From contig NZ_OW968402.1 of the NCBI RefSeq assembly GCF_943169825.2, forward strand, positions 124,001 to 188,000: a stretch of 64,000 nucleotides of DNA, in the 5' to 3' direction. Position 1 is the stretch's first letter, and each line of letters begins with the position of its first letter. This document shows, piece after piece, positions 34,437-44,370 of the stretch. Both the position numbers and the translations under genes were made by a program. Below the pieces are notes generated by a model. The model saw only the letters and a program-made list of their open reading frames with translations, was not told the origin of the DNA and did not search any database. Source of the DNA: Varibaculum prostatecancerukia. Lineage in GTDB: Bacteria; Actinomycetota; Actinomycetes; Actinomycetales; Actinomycetaceae.

Positions 34437-35539
34437 CCGAAAAAGTGGTCGGCGCAGGAGGGCGAATAGAAAGAGCTGTTCTGGCGCAGCTAAAACAACT
34501 AGAAAAACTTCATCCCGGAGCCACTTTACTGGTGGCCTGTTCGGGTGGGGCAGATTCCCTAGCCCTTGCCGCCGCACTGGCCCGCCTGGCGCCTACGCGT
34601 ACTTTTCAGCTGGTGGCCGCGACTGTGGATCATGGGTGGCGCCCCGAATCCGCTGCTCAGGCTAGGCGGGTGCAAAAAACACTCACCGAGTTAGGCTACC
34701 GGCAGGTAGCGCTACTGGAGCTTTCCCGGCAGGAAAGTGGCGGAGGTAAAGAAGGTGCCGCTCGCAAAGGACGCTACCGGGCGCTAGCAGCAGAAGCTAG
34801 CCGCTACGGGAAGCTGGGCTCCGAAGTGTTTATCGTGCTGGGGCATACCCGCGATGACCAGGCAGAAACCGTGCTGCTGGGACTGACTCGCGGTAGCGGC
34901 ACCCGCGCGATTGCAGGGATGCGCAGCTGGGGAGGGGACGAAAAAAGTAGCGAACCGGGTATGTACGGTACTAAAAGCGGCAAGCAGGCGGGATATTTAC
35001 GGCCGCTTCTGGAACTGCCCCGCCAAGATACGGTAGCGGCCTGCCAGGAATGGGCTCTGCCCTATATTGATGACCCTTCGAACTATCCCGATGGCCCGGT
35101 TAAGGCAGCGGACGGATCTCCGCTGCGCCGCGCTGCCTTGCGCCACCAGGGACTACCCGCCCTCGAAAAAGCCCTAGGGATGGATCCGCGACCTGCCTTG
35201 GCGCGTACTGCCGCCCTATTACAAGCAGATTTAGATGCCCTCGACACCTTAGCTGGCTCCTGGTTTGAACAGGCTAGACGGGAAGATCCTGCAGGCGTGA
35301 CTCTGGAAACCAGCCAGCTGCTTTCGCAGCCAGCTGCCATTCGCAAACGGGTATGGCGCCTGGCAGCGCTGACCGCAGGTGCCCGGGCGTCAGACCTGCG
35401 CAAAGTGCAACTAGATGCCATAGATTTCTTAGCGACCGCCCGCAGAGGCACCGGCCCTATCCAGCTGCCCGGAAAAGTAAGTTGCACCCGAGTGGCAGGA
35501 AGCTACGAACTTCACTTTCGAATGCCACCTACAGGATAG
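34433..35539 (+). CDS. tilS: tRNA(Ile)-lysidine synthase
   Basis: TilS makes lysidine at C34 of tRNA-Ile(CAU), so it is essential. The PP-loop SGGADSLALAAALA, LGHTRDDQAETVLLG and the conserved RPLLELPRQ/YIDDPSN stretch are all present in the 368 residues. The GTG start overlaps the dacB stop. hpt follows ten bases after its stop, a gene order shared by many actinobacteria. Confidence 0.95.
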   Translation: MTEKVVGAGGRIERAVLAQLKQLEKLHPGATLLVACSGGADSLALAAALARLAPTRTFQLVAATVDHGWRPESAAQARRVQKTLTELGYRQVALLELSRQESGGGKEGAARKGRYRALAAEASRYGKLGSEVFIVLGHTRDDQAETVLLGLTRGSGTRAIAGMRSWGGDEKSSEPGMYGTKSGKQAGYLRPLLELPRQDTVAACQEWALPYIDDPSNYPDGPVKAADGSPLRRAALRHQGLPALEKALGMDPRPALARTAALLQADLDALDTLAGSWFEQARREDPAGVTLETSQLLSQPAAIRKRVWRLAALTAGARASDLRKVQLDAIDFLATARRGTGPIQLPGKVSCTRVAGSYELHFRMPPTG

Positions 35540-35548
35540 ACTGGGAAA

Positions 35549-36100
35549 ATGGATGCAAATGATATGGGCGATGCGCTCCAGCGGGTACTAATCAGCGAGC
35601 AGCAAATCGCGGACAAGCTTGGGGAAATGGCTAATCAAATCGACCACGACTATCGTGGGCGAGAAATATTGCTGGTAGGGGTGCTAAAAGGTGCCACTAT
35701 GGTGATGGCGGATCTATCGCGCCTCATCCACACTCCCTTAGAAATCGATTGGATGGCGGTGTCCTCCTATGGGGCTTCCACCAAATCCTCCGGGGTAGTG
35801 CGGATCCTGAAAGATCTGGACACTGACCTAGGTGGACGGGATGTGCTGATTGTAGAGGACGTGATTGATTCCGGCCTTACTTTGGATTGGCTCACCCGCA
35901 ACCTGAGTTCCCGGGGTGCGGCCTCGGTAGAAATTGCGGCGCTGCTGCGTAAACCGGAGGCAGCGAAAGTTGCAGTGGACGTGAAATATGTGGGATTCGA
36001 TATTCCCAATGATTTCGTGGTGGGATACGGCCTGGATTATGCGGAAAAGTACCGGAATCTGCCGTTCGTAGGCACGCTCGCTCCGCACGTTTACCAATAG
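35549..36100 (+). CDS. hpt: Hypoxanthine phosphoribosyltransferase
   Basis: The 183-residue enzyme salvages hypoxanthine and guanine with PRPP. The PRPP loop VLIVEDVIDSGLTLDWL and the N-terminal LLVGVLKGATMVMADL are typical. The pyrophosphate-binding Lys lies in VLKGA, and the purine-binding region is FVVGYGLDYAEKYRN. Its position between tilS and ftsH is the normal actinobacterial order. Confidence 0.97.
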   Translation: MDANDMGDALQRVLISEQQIADKLGEMANQIDHDYRGREILLVGVLKGATMVMADLSRLIHTPLEIDWMAVSSYGASTKSSGVVRILKDLDTDLGGRDVLIVEDVIDSGLTLDWLTRNLSSRGAASVEIAALLRKPEAAKVAVDVKYVGFDIPNDFVVGYGLDYAEKYRNLPFVGTLAPHVYQ

Positions 36101-36255
36101 CAGCCTCCTTCCCCAGTTGAGAGGACGCTGCGCCGAAAGCATAAAATATGGGTGAGGGCGACCAGAATAAGCAATTAGGAGGCAAACCGTTTAGGCTTGT
36201 CTTTATAAAATAATGCCGCCACGCGGCACCGGCTAATAGGGTATGAAACCGATAA

Positions 36256-38253
36256 ATGGCGAATAAGAAAAAAGATAGTCAAAAATTGTGGCTCAAATGG
36301 GGAATCCCGGCGATTCTAGTAATCGCCGTCTTTTGGGCAACTTCCCTGATAATGGCACCCACCATAGTTGATACCTCCGAGGGGATCGCGCTGCTCAAAG
36401 GGAAAACCGTCGAGCGAGCGATAGTCAATGACGGTACCCAGCAGGTAAAGCTAGAGCTAACGAAAAAGTACACCCCCAAAAACTTGGGGAAAGACGCCCA
36501 GGTGATTCCGCCGAGTGGCGCTAAGGAAGTCACTTTTACTTTCGTGCAGTCTCAGGCAGAGCAGATAAACGACCTTATCCAGGATGGGGATCTTAAGAAG
36601 GGCTATAACTCGATTTTCCCCACCGGTTCTTGGTGGTCAGCGCTTTTGCAGATGATGATTCCGCTGCTGCTGTTCTTTGGTCTTATCTGGTGGGCAATGT
36701 CCCGGATGCAGGGCGGCGGAATGCTGGGATTTGGTAAATCCAAATTCAAAAAGTTTGACGCCAGTGCCCCCAAGATCACTTTCGCCAATGTTGCTGGAGC
36801 TGACGAGGCAGTAGAAGAACTACGAGAGATCCAAGAGTTCCTAGGCAACCCCTCGAAGTTCCATAACTTGGGAGCTCGGATCCCCAAGGGCGTGCTGCTA
36901 TGCGGTCCCCCCGGAACCGGTAAAACGCTGCTGGCTAAAGCGGTAGCCGGGGAAGCTAAAGTTCCCTTCTTCAGCCTTTCCGGTTCGGAGTTCGTAGAAA
37001 TGTTCGTGGGCGTGGGCGCCTCGCGCGTGCGCGACCTATTTGCTCAAGCAAAAGAATCTGCTCCCGCCATTGTGTTCGTTGACGAGATTGATGCGGTGGG
37101 ACGTCACCGCGGCACTGGCATGGGCGGCGGCAATGATGAACGCGAACAGACCCTGAACCAGTTGCTGGTGGAAATGGATGGCTTTGACGAAAACACCAAC
37201 GTGATTTTGATTGCCGCCACCAACCGTCCCGATGTACTCGATCCCGCACTGCTGCGCCCAGGACGATTTGACCGGCAAATAAACGTGGATGCGCCCGATA
37301 TTAAGGGACGTAAAGCGATTTTGCAGGTGCATGCCAAAGGCAAGCCGATGACCACCGATGTGGATCTAGAACAGATCGCTAAACGCACGCCCGGATTTAC
37401 CGGTGCCGACCTAGAAAATGTGCTTAACGAGGCGGCGCTGCTAACTGCCCGCTCTAATGCAGATCTGATCGATATGCGAGCAGTTGATGAAGCCATCGAC
37501 CGGGTGATTGCGGGTCCCCAAAAACGTACCCGGGTGATGAATGACCATGACAAACTGGTCACTGCCTATCACGAGGGTGGACACGCGCTATGTGCCGCTG
37601 CCTTGCACTATACCGATCCGGTCACCAAAGTTACGATTTTGCCGCGCGGGCGCGCCCTGGGATACACCATGGTGATGCCGACTGAGGATCGCTACTCCCG
37701 CACCCGCAACCAGCTACTAGATGAACTGGTCTATTCCATGGGAGGACGGGTAGCTGAAGAGCTAGTTTTCCTGGATCCTTCCACCGGTGCCTCCAACGAT
37801 ATTGAAAAGGCCACCGCTAATGCGCGCCGCCTAGTAACCGATTTCGGAATGTCGGATAAGGTAGGGCCGGTAAAACTGGGCAAGGAAGATAGCGAACCCT
37901 TCCTAGGACGTGATGGCTTGTCCAGCAGAAACTATTCCGAGGCAGTGGCCGGCACCATCGATGAAGAAGTCCGTAACTTCATGGATAACGCCAACCGCGA
38001 GGCTTGGGAAATCCTCACCCGTAACCGAGGAATTCTTGACGATCTAGCCTGCCGGTTGATTGAAAAAGAAACCTTGCTAGAGGACGAGCTCAAGGAAATA
38101 TTCGAGCCGGTGCAAAAACAGCCTGAACGGGAAGTTTGGTCCTATGGCAAAGAGGGCGCAGTTCCGGGAGCTGTAATCGGGCATCCGGTTAAGCAAACTC
38201 AAGCACCGGCCACTGCTCCGATTCCCGAACATTTGGAAGTAGAAGGTAAATAG
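36256..38253 (+). CDS. ftsH: ATP-dependent zinc metalloprotease FtsH
   Basis: This membrane-bound AAA protease has 665 residues. It comprises two membrane helices (about 15-34 and 127-147) flanking a small outer domain, Walker A GPPGTGKT (217-224), Walker [11 protein letters not shown], and the second-region [20 protein letters not shown]. The zinc site YHEGGHA (HExxH at 439-443) and the third-ligand region [10 protein letters not shown] are also present. It degrades misassembled membrane proteins. A TATAAAAT-like box near 36203 may be its own promoter. No clear ribosome site precedes the ATG. folE follows three bases later. Confidence 0.98.
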   Translation: MANKKKDSQKLWLKWGIPAILVIAVFWATSLIMAPTIVDTSEGIALLKGKTVERAIVNDGTQQVKLELTKKYTPKNLGKDAQVIPPSGAKEVTFTFVQSQAEQINDLIQDGDLKKGYNSIFPTGSWWSALLQMMIPLLLFFGLIWWAMSRMQGGGMLGFGKSKFKKFDASAPKITFANVAGADEAVEELREIQEFLGNPSKFHNLGARIPKGVLLCGPPGTGKTLLAKAVAGEAKVPFFSLSGSEFVEMFVGVGASRVRDLFAQAKESAPAIVFVDEIDAVGRHRGTGMGGGNDEREQTLNQLLVEMDGFDENTNVILIAATNRPDVLDPALLRPGRFDRQINVDAPDIKGRKAILQVHAKGKPMTTDVDLEQIAKRTPGFTGADLENVLNEAALLTARSNADLIDMRAVDEAIDRVIAGPQKRTRVMNDHDKLVTAYHEGGHALCAAALHYTDPVTKVTILPRGRALGYTMVMPTEDRYSRTRNQLLDELVYSMGGRVAEELVFLDPSTGASNDIEKATANARRLVTDFGMSDKVGPVKLGKEDSEPFLGRDGLSSRNYSEAVAGTIDEEVRNFMDNANREAWEILTRNRGILDDLACRLIEKETLLEDELKEIFEPVQKQPEREVWSYGKEGAVPGAVIGHPVKQTQAPATAPIPEHLEVEGK

Positions 38254-38256
38254 CTG

Positions 38257-38823
38257 GTGAGTTATAACCAACAAGGGGTTGAGCGGGCTATTCGTGACCT
38301 GCTGGTCGCTATTGGCGAAGATCCCGAGCGGGAAGGGCTGCAGGAAACCCCGGCACGCATGGGCAGGGCCTGGAAAGAAGTAATGTCGGGGATGCACTCC
38401 GATCCGGCGGCGCCTTTGGAAAAACAGTTCAAAGTGGACGATGACGAGATGGTGATGGTGCGGGGGATTCCCTTCTATTCCCTGTGTGAGCACCACTTAT
38501 TGCCGTTTTTCGGAGTGGCGCACGTAGCCTATATTCCTCGTGATGGTCGGATTACCGGACTGTCGAAACTGGCGCGAGTAGTAGAGGGATTCTCCCACCG
38601 CCTGCAGGTGCAAGAAAGACTAACTGCGCAGGTAGCGGATGCGTTAATGGAAAAACTTGATCCCCAGGGGGCGGCAGTAGTTATCGAGGGCGAGCATCTT
38701 TGTATGTCCATGCGGGGCATTAAGAAACCGGGGGCACGTACCACTACCTCGGCGCTGCGCGGTTCTATGCGTTCAGACCCGCGTTCTCGCGCGGAAGTGC
38801 TTTCTTTAATCCGCGGAAACTAG
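38257..38823 (+). CDS. folE: GTP cyclohydrolase I
   Basis: First step of folate (dihydroneopterin) synthesis from GTP. The 188 residues show the zinc-binding Cys/His set ([13 protein letters not shown] and [10 protein letters not shown]), and the C-terminal TTTSALRG. The start is GTG 38257, with AGAAGG 13 bases upstream. It is directly downstream of ftsH and upstream of folP, as in other actinobacteria. Confidence 0.97.
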   Translation: MSYNQQGVERAIRDLLVAIGEDPEREGLQETPARMGRAWKEVMSGMHSDPAAPLEKQFKVDDDEMVMVRGIPFYSLCEHHLLPFFGVAHVAYIPRDGRITGLSKLARVVEGFSHRLQVQERLTAQVADALMEKLDPQGAAVVIEGEHLCMSMRGIKKPGARTTTSALRGSMRSDPRSRAEVLSLIRGN

Positions 38824-38910
38824 ATGAGGCTAGGTGCTTTAGCGCATCGAAAAGGTAAGACAAATATGGTTTTTGCCTGCCTCCAGACCGAAAGCTCGTT
38901 TAATGACAGG

Positions 38911-38922
38911 TAGGCTAGAACC
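38911..38922 (+). promoter_or_regulatory. Candidate leaderless -10 for folP
   Basis: TAGGCT (38911-38916) is followed by six bases (AGAACC) and the folP ATG. The same six bases stand between a TAGAAT and the murB ATG. Confidence 0.35.
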
Positions 38923-39807
38923 ATGAAGATTCTGGAGATTCCTGACCTCTTGACGCCGGGACGCACCAAAGTTATGGGGATCATTAACGTCACTCCAGAT
39001 TCTTTTTCCGATGGCGGAGCGTGGTTTAGCCCCGAAAAAGCGATTTCGCACGCCCTCGAATTAGAAGCGGAGGGCGCCGATCTTCTCGATATCGGGGGCG
39101 AGTCCACTAGACCGGGAGCCCAATCCCTAAGCCCGCAGGAAGAACAAGACCGAGTGTTGCCGGTGATTCGCGGCTACCTGGATAAATCTTCCAATCCGCT
39201 CCCTATTTCTTTAGATACCGTAAACGCAGAAACCGCCCAGGCGGGGATAGCGGCCGGGGTGCAAATCATTAACGACATTTCCGGGGGAACTCTGGATCCG
39301 CAGATGCTCCCGGTGGTGGCGGAAAATAATGCCTACTATATTTGCCAACATATGCGGGGCAACCCCAAAACCATGGATAGCCTGTGTGATTACGGTGGGG
39401 ACGTAATCGGCGGGGTTTGTGCGGGTCTAAAGCAGCGCGTTCAGGCCTGTGAAAAGGCCGGGATTGATCTGCGGCGACTGATTTTAGACCCCGGTTTAGG
39501 GTTTGCTAAAAGCGCGCAGCAGTCCTGGGAGCTACTGGGGAATCTCGATAAGCTGGCGCAACTGGGGTATCCGTTGTTGATTGGGGCTTCCCGCAAACGC
39601 TTCTTAGAGATGGCAGTACCTGCCGCCTGGGATAGGCATCTGCCTGCAGGGGTTGAAGCGGGAGCCGCGCGGCGCGAAGCAGCCACCACGGCGGTGAGTG
39701 CGCTGTGTGGTCAGGCAGGAGTTTGGGCAGTTCGAGTACATAAGGTTGCGGCCTCGCTTAGTGCGGTCGCAGCGGGGCAACTGTGGAGGGAGGCAGCATG
39801 TCGCTAA
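38923..39807 (+). CDS. folP: Dihydropteroate synthase
   Basis: FolP joins p-aminobenzoate to hydroxymethyl-dihydropterin pyrophosphate. It is the sulfonamide target. The 294 residues hold MGIINVTPDSFSDGG, the phosphate loop DIGGESTRPGA, INDISGGT, DPGLGFAKSAQQSW and GASRKRFLEM, all canonical. Its end overlaps the folB/folK gene start by ten bases. It is part of the folate cluster that starts with folE. Confidence 0.97.
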   Translation: MKILEIPDLLTPGRTKVMGIINVTPDSFSDGGAWFSPEKAISHALELEAEGADLLDIGGESTRPGAQSLSPQEEQDRVLPVIRGYLDKSSNPLPISLDTVNAETAQAGIAAGVQIINDISGGTLDPQMLPVVAENNAYYICQHMRGNPKTMDSLCDYGGDVIGGVCAGLKQRVQACEKAGIDLRRLILDPGLGFAKSAQQSWELLGNLDKLAQLGYPLLIGASRKRFLEMAVPAAWDRHLPAGVEAGAARREAATTAVSALCGQAGVWAVRVHKVAASLSAVAAGQLWREAACR

Positions 39808-41756
39808 GCCAAGAGGAAATCAGTCAGCGACTGGAATATCTTGACCATATTAGCTTGGTGGGGATTCAGGAACGCGGACTGCATGGGGTGCTCGATCATG
39901 AACGCCAAGACGGACAGCTTTTCCTGGTAGACGCGGATATTTACCTGGATCTGCGGGATGCCGGAGCCAGTGACCAGATTGCAGATACGGTGGATTACTC
40001 GCGGATATCCGGACTGATTAGCCGGATTATTACCGGCCCGCCCTGCGACCTGCTAGAAAAAGTGGCCACCCAGATCGCCGAAGAAACTTTGCAGCTCCCG
40101 AAAGTGCAGGCCGTGCGGATTTGCCTACACAAACCGCAGGCGCCCCTGGGAATAGAGAAAGAGGACGTTTCGGTAACTATTTGGCGTGGCCTAGAGAATC
40201 TGCCACCCGAGCCAGAAGTTTCCCAGATAGAAACTGCTGCTCTGGATTTAAACGAGATTCATGCGCAGGGTCCCTTAGACAGTAGTGATAGTCCGCAAGA
40301 AGAATCTGAAAATCCCCTGGAGCAGGCCCCGGATTCGCCGCGGCAAGTGGTGATTGCCATGGGTGGAAACCTTGGAGAGGTCAGCGAAACTTTCCGGAAA
40401 GTACTCACCGAGCTTTCACAGGTCAACGGAGTAGGGGTTGTGGAAGTATCTCCACTGGTGCGCACGGCAGCGGTGCTGGGAGAAGGACAGGAAGAACAAC
40501 CCGATTACCTGAATGCGGTAGTAATCGTTTCGACGGTGCTTTCCCCGCTTGATTTGCTGCGTCTGCTGCAAGAGATTGAGGACGAGCATGGGCGGGAGAG
40601 AAACGAGCATTGGGGCGCGCGCACCCTCGACCTCGACATTATCGATTATCAAGGAGTTACCAGCGAGGATGAACGTCTAACTCTGCCGCACCCCCAGGCT
40701 AGTCAGCGTGCCTTTGTGCTTTTGCCTTGGTCGCTGGTGGCGCCTGCAGCCGAACTTGCGGGCGCCGGGGAAGTGGTGGTTTTAGCCGACTATGCCCCGG
40801 ATCGCGATGGCGTAAAAGAGATATATCCCGATTGGGTGGGCAGCAGCCATTCACACGCCGAGATCGGCAAGGGATCGATACCTTTGCCTCGTTGGTCAGC
40901 AGTTTCGCGTCCACCAGCAGTTCCGCGAGTTTTAGACGATGCCCGCGAGTTGCATCCCAGCGGACAAATTCCGCAAGTTGAGGAAAATACTGCGGAGACC
41001 ACTGGCCAGCAGGAGGACGTGGAGGCGGAAATTCCGCCACTTCCGGTTCCGCCTGCCTATGCGCCAACTGCGGTGTCACCTCCGCCTGCCAGTTCCCAGC
41101 CGCTACCCAGCATGGGCAAGGAGAGCCCCCAAGAGGCAGTGGTTTTGGATGAGGGATTACCGGCAGAGGTTAACGAAGAGGTTCTAGAGGAACCGCCTGC
41201 AGAAGTGGCACCCGCTAATACCAGCCTCTGGCAGCGGATTAAAGCATTTTTCACCGGTAAAAAAACTGACCGGGAAACCCCGATGGAAACTTTGTTACCC
41301 GCAGCTGCGGCAGAAGATGAGGTATCTTTGCCGAGCCCGGAATGGCAATCTGTTCCAGCCAAAGAAAACGAAGCCCCCGAAACTGCGTCTGAGCCAGAAG
41401 AAACAGTTACTGAGGCTCCAGAAGAAATAGTCACCGCGGAGTCAGAAGCAGTAGTTACCGCGGAGCAAGAGGTCGAGACTATCGAATATGGCAGTGGACG
41501 TCACGCTGGACGCCTAGTCACCGGACCGATTCCGGCCCTGGAAGAATCTCCGTTGCCACAGTCTTTAGAGATTACCGCGCAGCACCTAGAGGTGGCCGCT
41601 GATTCCTCTAGTAGCGACAGTGAAGCAGAGCCTATGGTGGAGCGGCGTTCCATTCTGCGTCCTACCACTACGGGAGCAGTCCCTGTGGTAAAGAAGGCAC
41701 CTGACACTACCGATCAGCCCACCGCGGCCTTCGATCCGTTGCAGGACTCCGAGTAA
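39798..41756 (+). CDS. folK: Bifunctional dihydroneopterin aldolase / HPPK (FolB-FolK) with long acidic tail
   Basis: The start is ATG 39798 (GGAGG six bases before), giving 652 residues. Residues 8-125 are FolB, the aldolase (LVGIQERGLHGVLDHERQD, DTVDYSRISGLI). Residues 175-330 are FolK, the pyrophosphokinase (VVIAMGGNLGEVSETFRKVL, ARTLDLDIIDYQG, LPHPQASQRAFVLLPW). The two are joined by an acidic linker. Beyond residue 335 lie about 310 residues of Glu/Pro/Ala/Val-rich, probably disordered sequence, ending in imperfect Val-Thr-Ala-Glu repeats and a TTTGAVPVVKK motif. FolB/FolK fusions exist in other bacteria. The tail is not part of either enzyme. Confidence 0.93.
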   Translation: MSLSQEEISQRLEYLDHISLVGIQERGLHGVLDHERQDGQLFLVDADIYLDLRDAGASDQIADTVDYSRISGLISRIITGPPCDLLEKVATQIAEETLQLPKVQAVRICLHKPQAPLGIEKEDVSVTIWRGLENLPPEPEVSQIETAALDLNEIHAQGPLDSSDSPQEESENPLEQAPDSPRQVVIAMGGNLGEVSETFRKVLTELSQVNGVGVVEVSPLVRTAAVLGEGQEEQPDYLNAVVIVSTVLSPLDLLRLLQEIEDEHGRERNEHWGARTLDLDIIDYQGVTSEDERLTLPHPQASQRAFVLLPWSLVAPAAELAGAGEVVVLADYAPDRDGVKEIYPDWVGSSHSHAEIGKGSIPLPRWSAVSRPPAVPRVLDDARELHPSGQIPQVEENTAETTGQQEDVEAEIPPLPVPPAYAPTAVSPPPASSQPLPSMGKESPQEAVVLDEGLPAEVNEEVLEEPPAEVAPANTSLWQRIKAFFTGKKTDRETPMETLLPAAAAEDEVSLPSPEWQSVPAKENEAPETASEPEETVTEAPEEIVTAESEAVVTAEQEVETIEYGSGRHAGRLVTGPIPALEESPLPQSLEITAQHLEVAADSSSSDSEAEPMVERRSILRPTTTGAVPVVKKAPDTTDQPTAAFDPLQDSE

Positions 41757-41760
41757 CAGC

Positions 41761-42255
41761 ATGCGACCGCTACGAAAATTTACTTTGCTAGTGCTGGCGC
41801 TAGTTGCGCTGGTTGGCGGCTATTTTCTCAGCGACTTGGCGGTGAAAATGGGGGGCAGTCCCCTCCAATTCAGTCCCATACTGACTTTGCTGGTGTTTTG
41901 CGGAGCCATTGTTTTGGGGATTTTCGGGCAGGCAGTTAAACGCCTGCGGGATGGAAAACCCTCCTGGATACAGCTAGCTAAAGCCCCAATGGTGGCGCTG
42001 GTTGCCCAAGCCGCAGCCGTGTGGTCATCGCTGTTTATTGGATATTTACTTTCCCAGTTAATCCTGGTTTACCAGCTACGTCATACCGAAATGGCCGGTT
42101 CCTTTGCCGCTAGTACTATTGCTTTAGCCCTAGCTAACCTGCTGCTATTGGTGATTGCTTTGCTGGTGGAATCTTGGTGCATCATTGACGATGGCGAGGA
42201 CGGTCCTGCAGGAGGAAAAACAGCTCCCGGGGGTGCCAATCCGGCTTCTGCCTAA
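41761..42255 (+). CDS. DUF3180 membrane protein
   Basis: The 164-residue protein has four membrane helices (about 7-25, 39-57, 77-100, 118-140) and a hydrophilic tail. It fits DUF3180, an actinobacterial family always found behind the folate genes. The function is unknown. It starts five bases after the folB/folK stop, so it belongs to the same operon. Confidence 0.85.
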   Translation: MRPLRKFTLLVLALVALVGGYFLSDLAVKMGGSPLQFSPILTLLVFCGAIVLGIFGQAVKRLRDGKPSWIQLAKAPMVALVAQAAAVWSSLFIGYLLSQLILVYQLRHTEMAGSFAASTIALALANLLLLVIALLVESWCIIDDGEDGPAGGKTAPGGANPASA

Positions 42256-42277
42256 AAGGCTGGGGTAACCTAAGGAC

Positions 42278-42883
42278 ATGAGTCCAGACCAACTCCGACG
42301 CCGCTCCGATAATACGCGTCCCTCACAAACAACTTTTTGGGTACGCCGGCTAGTGGCATTGTTAGTTTTGGCGGTATTGATCTCCCTGGTAGTGCTGATT
42401 GTTCGTTTTGCCTGGTCATGGATGCAGGCGGCAGATGATAGTCAGCAGCGTGCTAAAGCGCAGCAAACCAAAGAACAGCTGGTAACCCAGCCAACCGCCT
42501 GCAAAATGTCCAATATTGCCTACAAGTTAGAGCCGGAAAAGGCCGAAAATCAGGTGGGGGCAGGAGTTAATTTCAAGGTAGTTTTGCGTAACACCAAGGG
42601 TAATCAACCCTGCACCATGAACGGCGCGATAGACAAGGTGGGCGTGAAAGTGATTACTGGCGAAGACACGGTTTGGGAATCTTGGAAATGCCAGGGGAAG
42701 GTTGACACCCAGCCCTTACTGCTGGGAACCGGTATGGAGTACAACACTACCCTCACCTGGAATGGGAAAGTCGTCAGTAACTGTAAGGTTGGCGACATGG
42801 CGCAGGCCGGAACCTATCAGGCGATTCCGGTCCTAAATGGTAAAGAAATCACCGACGGTAAAGAAGTCTTTACTCTTAAGTAG
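42278..42883 (+). CDS. Membrane-anchored protein of unknown function
   Basis: The 201 residues have a basic N-terminus, one membrane helix (about 25-48) and an extracytoplasmic domain with four Cys, possibly an immunoglobulin-like beta domain (NFKVVLRNTKGNQPC, NTTLTWNGKVVSNC). I do not recognise the family. TAACCT lies six bases before the ATG and AAGGA within that gap. Its 3' end overlaps the radA 3' end by eight bases on the other strand. Confidence 0.75.
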   Translation: MSPDQLRRRSDNTRPSQTTFWVRRLVALLVLAVLISLVVLIVRFAWSWMQAADDSQQRAKAQQTKEQLVTQPTACKMSNIAYKLEPEKAENQVGAGVNFKVVLRNTKGNQPCTMNGAIDKVGVKVITGEDTVWESWKCQGKVDTQPLLLGTGMEYNTTLTWNGKVVSNCKVGDMAQAGTYQAIPVLNGKEITDGKEVFTLK

Positions 42884-44270
42884 CCTCCCCTTCGGGCAGT
42901 GCGATCATAACTGCTTCAGCCAGGTTAGTTACCGGATGTAGAGTCATCCCTTTAGGGGCAGTAACTTCGTCGGCTCCCAGGCGAGGAATCAGGGCGTGAC
43001 GAAAACCTAGCCGCGCGGCCTCAGATAAGCGTCGCCCGCAACCCACGGTGGCGCGGATCTCTCCGGTCAGGGACACTTCCCCAATAGCCACCATTTTTTC
43101 TAGGGGAGGACGCGACTGGGCGGCACTGGCGATCGCTAACGCCACCGCCAGGTCAACTGCCGGTTCGCTGGTTTTGGCTCCCCCCACAGTGGACACATAA
43201 ACGTCACACTGGGAAAGGGCGAGGCGCAAACGGGCTTGCAGCACCGCTAGGGTCATCGCCACCCGTGAATAATCCAGTCCCGAGGTGGTGCGCCTGGCTG
43301 ATCCTCCCGATACCAGCGGAGACACTAAGGCTTGTATCTCGGTAGGCATCGGGCGCCGTCCCTCTAGGGTCACGGTTACGCAAGTACCGGGCACCCGGGA
43401 GGAAGTTTGCGAAAGGAATAGCCCCGATGGATCCGCTAACCCGATAATTCCTCGCTCTACCAGTTCAAAGCAGCCAACTTCATCGGTAGCTCCGTAGCGG
43501 TTCTTGATTGCCCGCAGCAGCCGCAGGCGGGTGTGACGATCCCCTTCGAATTGGGTGACCACGTCTACTAGGTGTTCTAGGACGCGCGGGCCGGCAATCC
43601 CGCCGGATTTAGTGACGTGTCCTACCAGCAGAACCGGGATTCCGCGGCTTTTGGCGACCTCGATTAAAGCCGAGCAGACTGCGCGTACCTGGGTGACATT
43701 TCCGGCTTGCCCACTGACCTGCGCGGAAGCAATAGTTTGTACCGAATCCGCAATCACTAGCGAGGGGGAGCATTGGTCAATATGGCCTAGGACGTTTTCC
43801 AATTCGGTTTCTGCAGCCAGCAACAAATTATCTGCCAGGGCGCCAATCCGCTCTGCCCGCAGGCGCACTTGGGCGGCTGATTCCTCACCGGTCACATACA
43901 GTACCGACTTGTTTTTCCATTTAGAAGCAACTTTTCCGGCAACGTCTAATAGCAGGGTGGATTTTCCCACCCCCGGTTCGCCCGCCAGTAAAACCACTGA
44001 TCCGGCCACCAAGCCACCGCCGAGTACCCGGTCAAGTTCCCCAATCCCGGTAGGGATAAATCTGGCGTCAGCAATATCAACTTCACTGATGGGTAGGGCT
44101 TTATGGCTGGGAGTTTTGCCCGCGATCTTGTTGCGGGAGGTCGGGGGCTCGTCTGCAGGGACGGTTTCCTCTAAAGTTCCCCAAGCTTTGCAGTTGCGGC
44201 ATTGCCCCAGCCACTTGCTGGATTGCCACCCGCACTCGGAACATTGATAGCTTGTCTTTACCTTGGCCAT
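42876..44270 (-). CDS. radA: DNA repair protein RadA (Sms)
   Basis: RadA helps process recombination intermediates as a RecA-like DnaB-type motor. The 464 residues hold the N-terminal zinc finger (YQCSECGWQSSKWLGQCRNC), a RecA-like core with Walker A GEPGVGKST, the KNRYG motif (KNRYGATDEVG) and a Lon-like C-terminal domain (VGGAKTSEPAVDLAVALAIA). The gene is single, convergent with the hypothetical gene at 42278 and divergent from the K+ regulator gene. Confidence 0.97.
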   Translation of the reverse strand: MAKVKTSYQCSECGWQSSKWLGQCRNCKAWGTLEETVPADEPPTSRNKIAGKTPSHKALPISEVDIADARFIPTGIGELDRVLGGGLVAGSVVLLAGEPGVGKSTLLLDVAGKVASKWKNKSVLYVTGEESAAQVRLRAERIGALADNLLLAAETELENVLGHIDQCSPSLVIADSVQTIASAQVSGQAGNVTQVRAVCSALIEVAKSRGIPVLLVGHVTKSGGIAGPRVLEHLVDVVTQFEGDRHTRLRLLRAIKNRYGATDEVGCFELVERGIIGLADPSGLFLSQTSSRVPGTCVTVTLEGRRPMPTEIQALVSPLVSGGSARRTTSGLDYSRVAMTLAVLQARLRLALSQCDVYVSTVGGAKTSEPAVDLAVALAIASAAQSRPPLEKMVAIGEVSLTGEIRATVGCGRRLSEAARLGFRHALIPRLGADEVTAPKGMTLHPVTNLAEAVMIALPEGEAT

Positions 44271-44370
44271 GCCTTAACTCTAGCGCGGCATGCCTGTGAA
44301 GCATTCGGGCGCGGTAGGCTGGAAGCAGAACGCGTAATTATCTACACCTGGGGACAATAGGAGGACACAG

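Noticed and set aside
39441-41434. Several open frames antisense to folP and folB/folK
   Set aside because: They are shadows in high-GC codons, with no ribosome sites or families.
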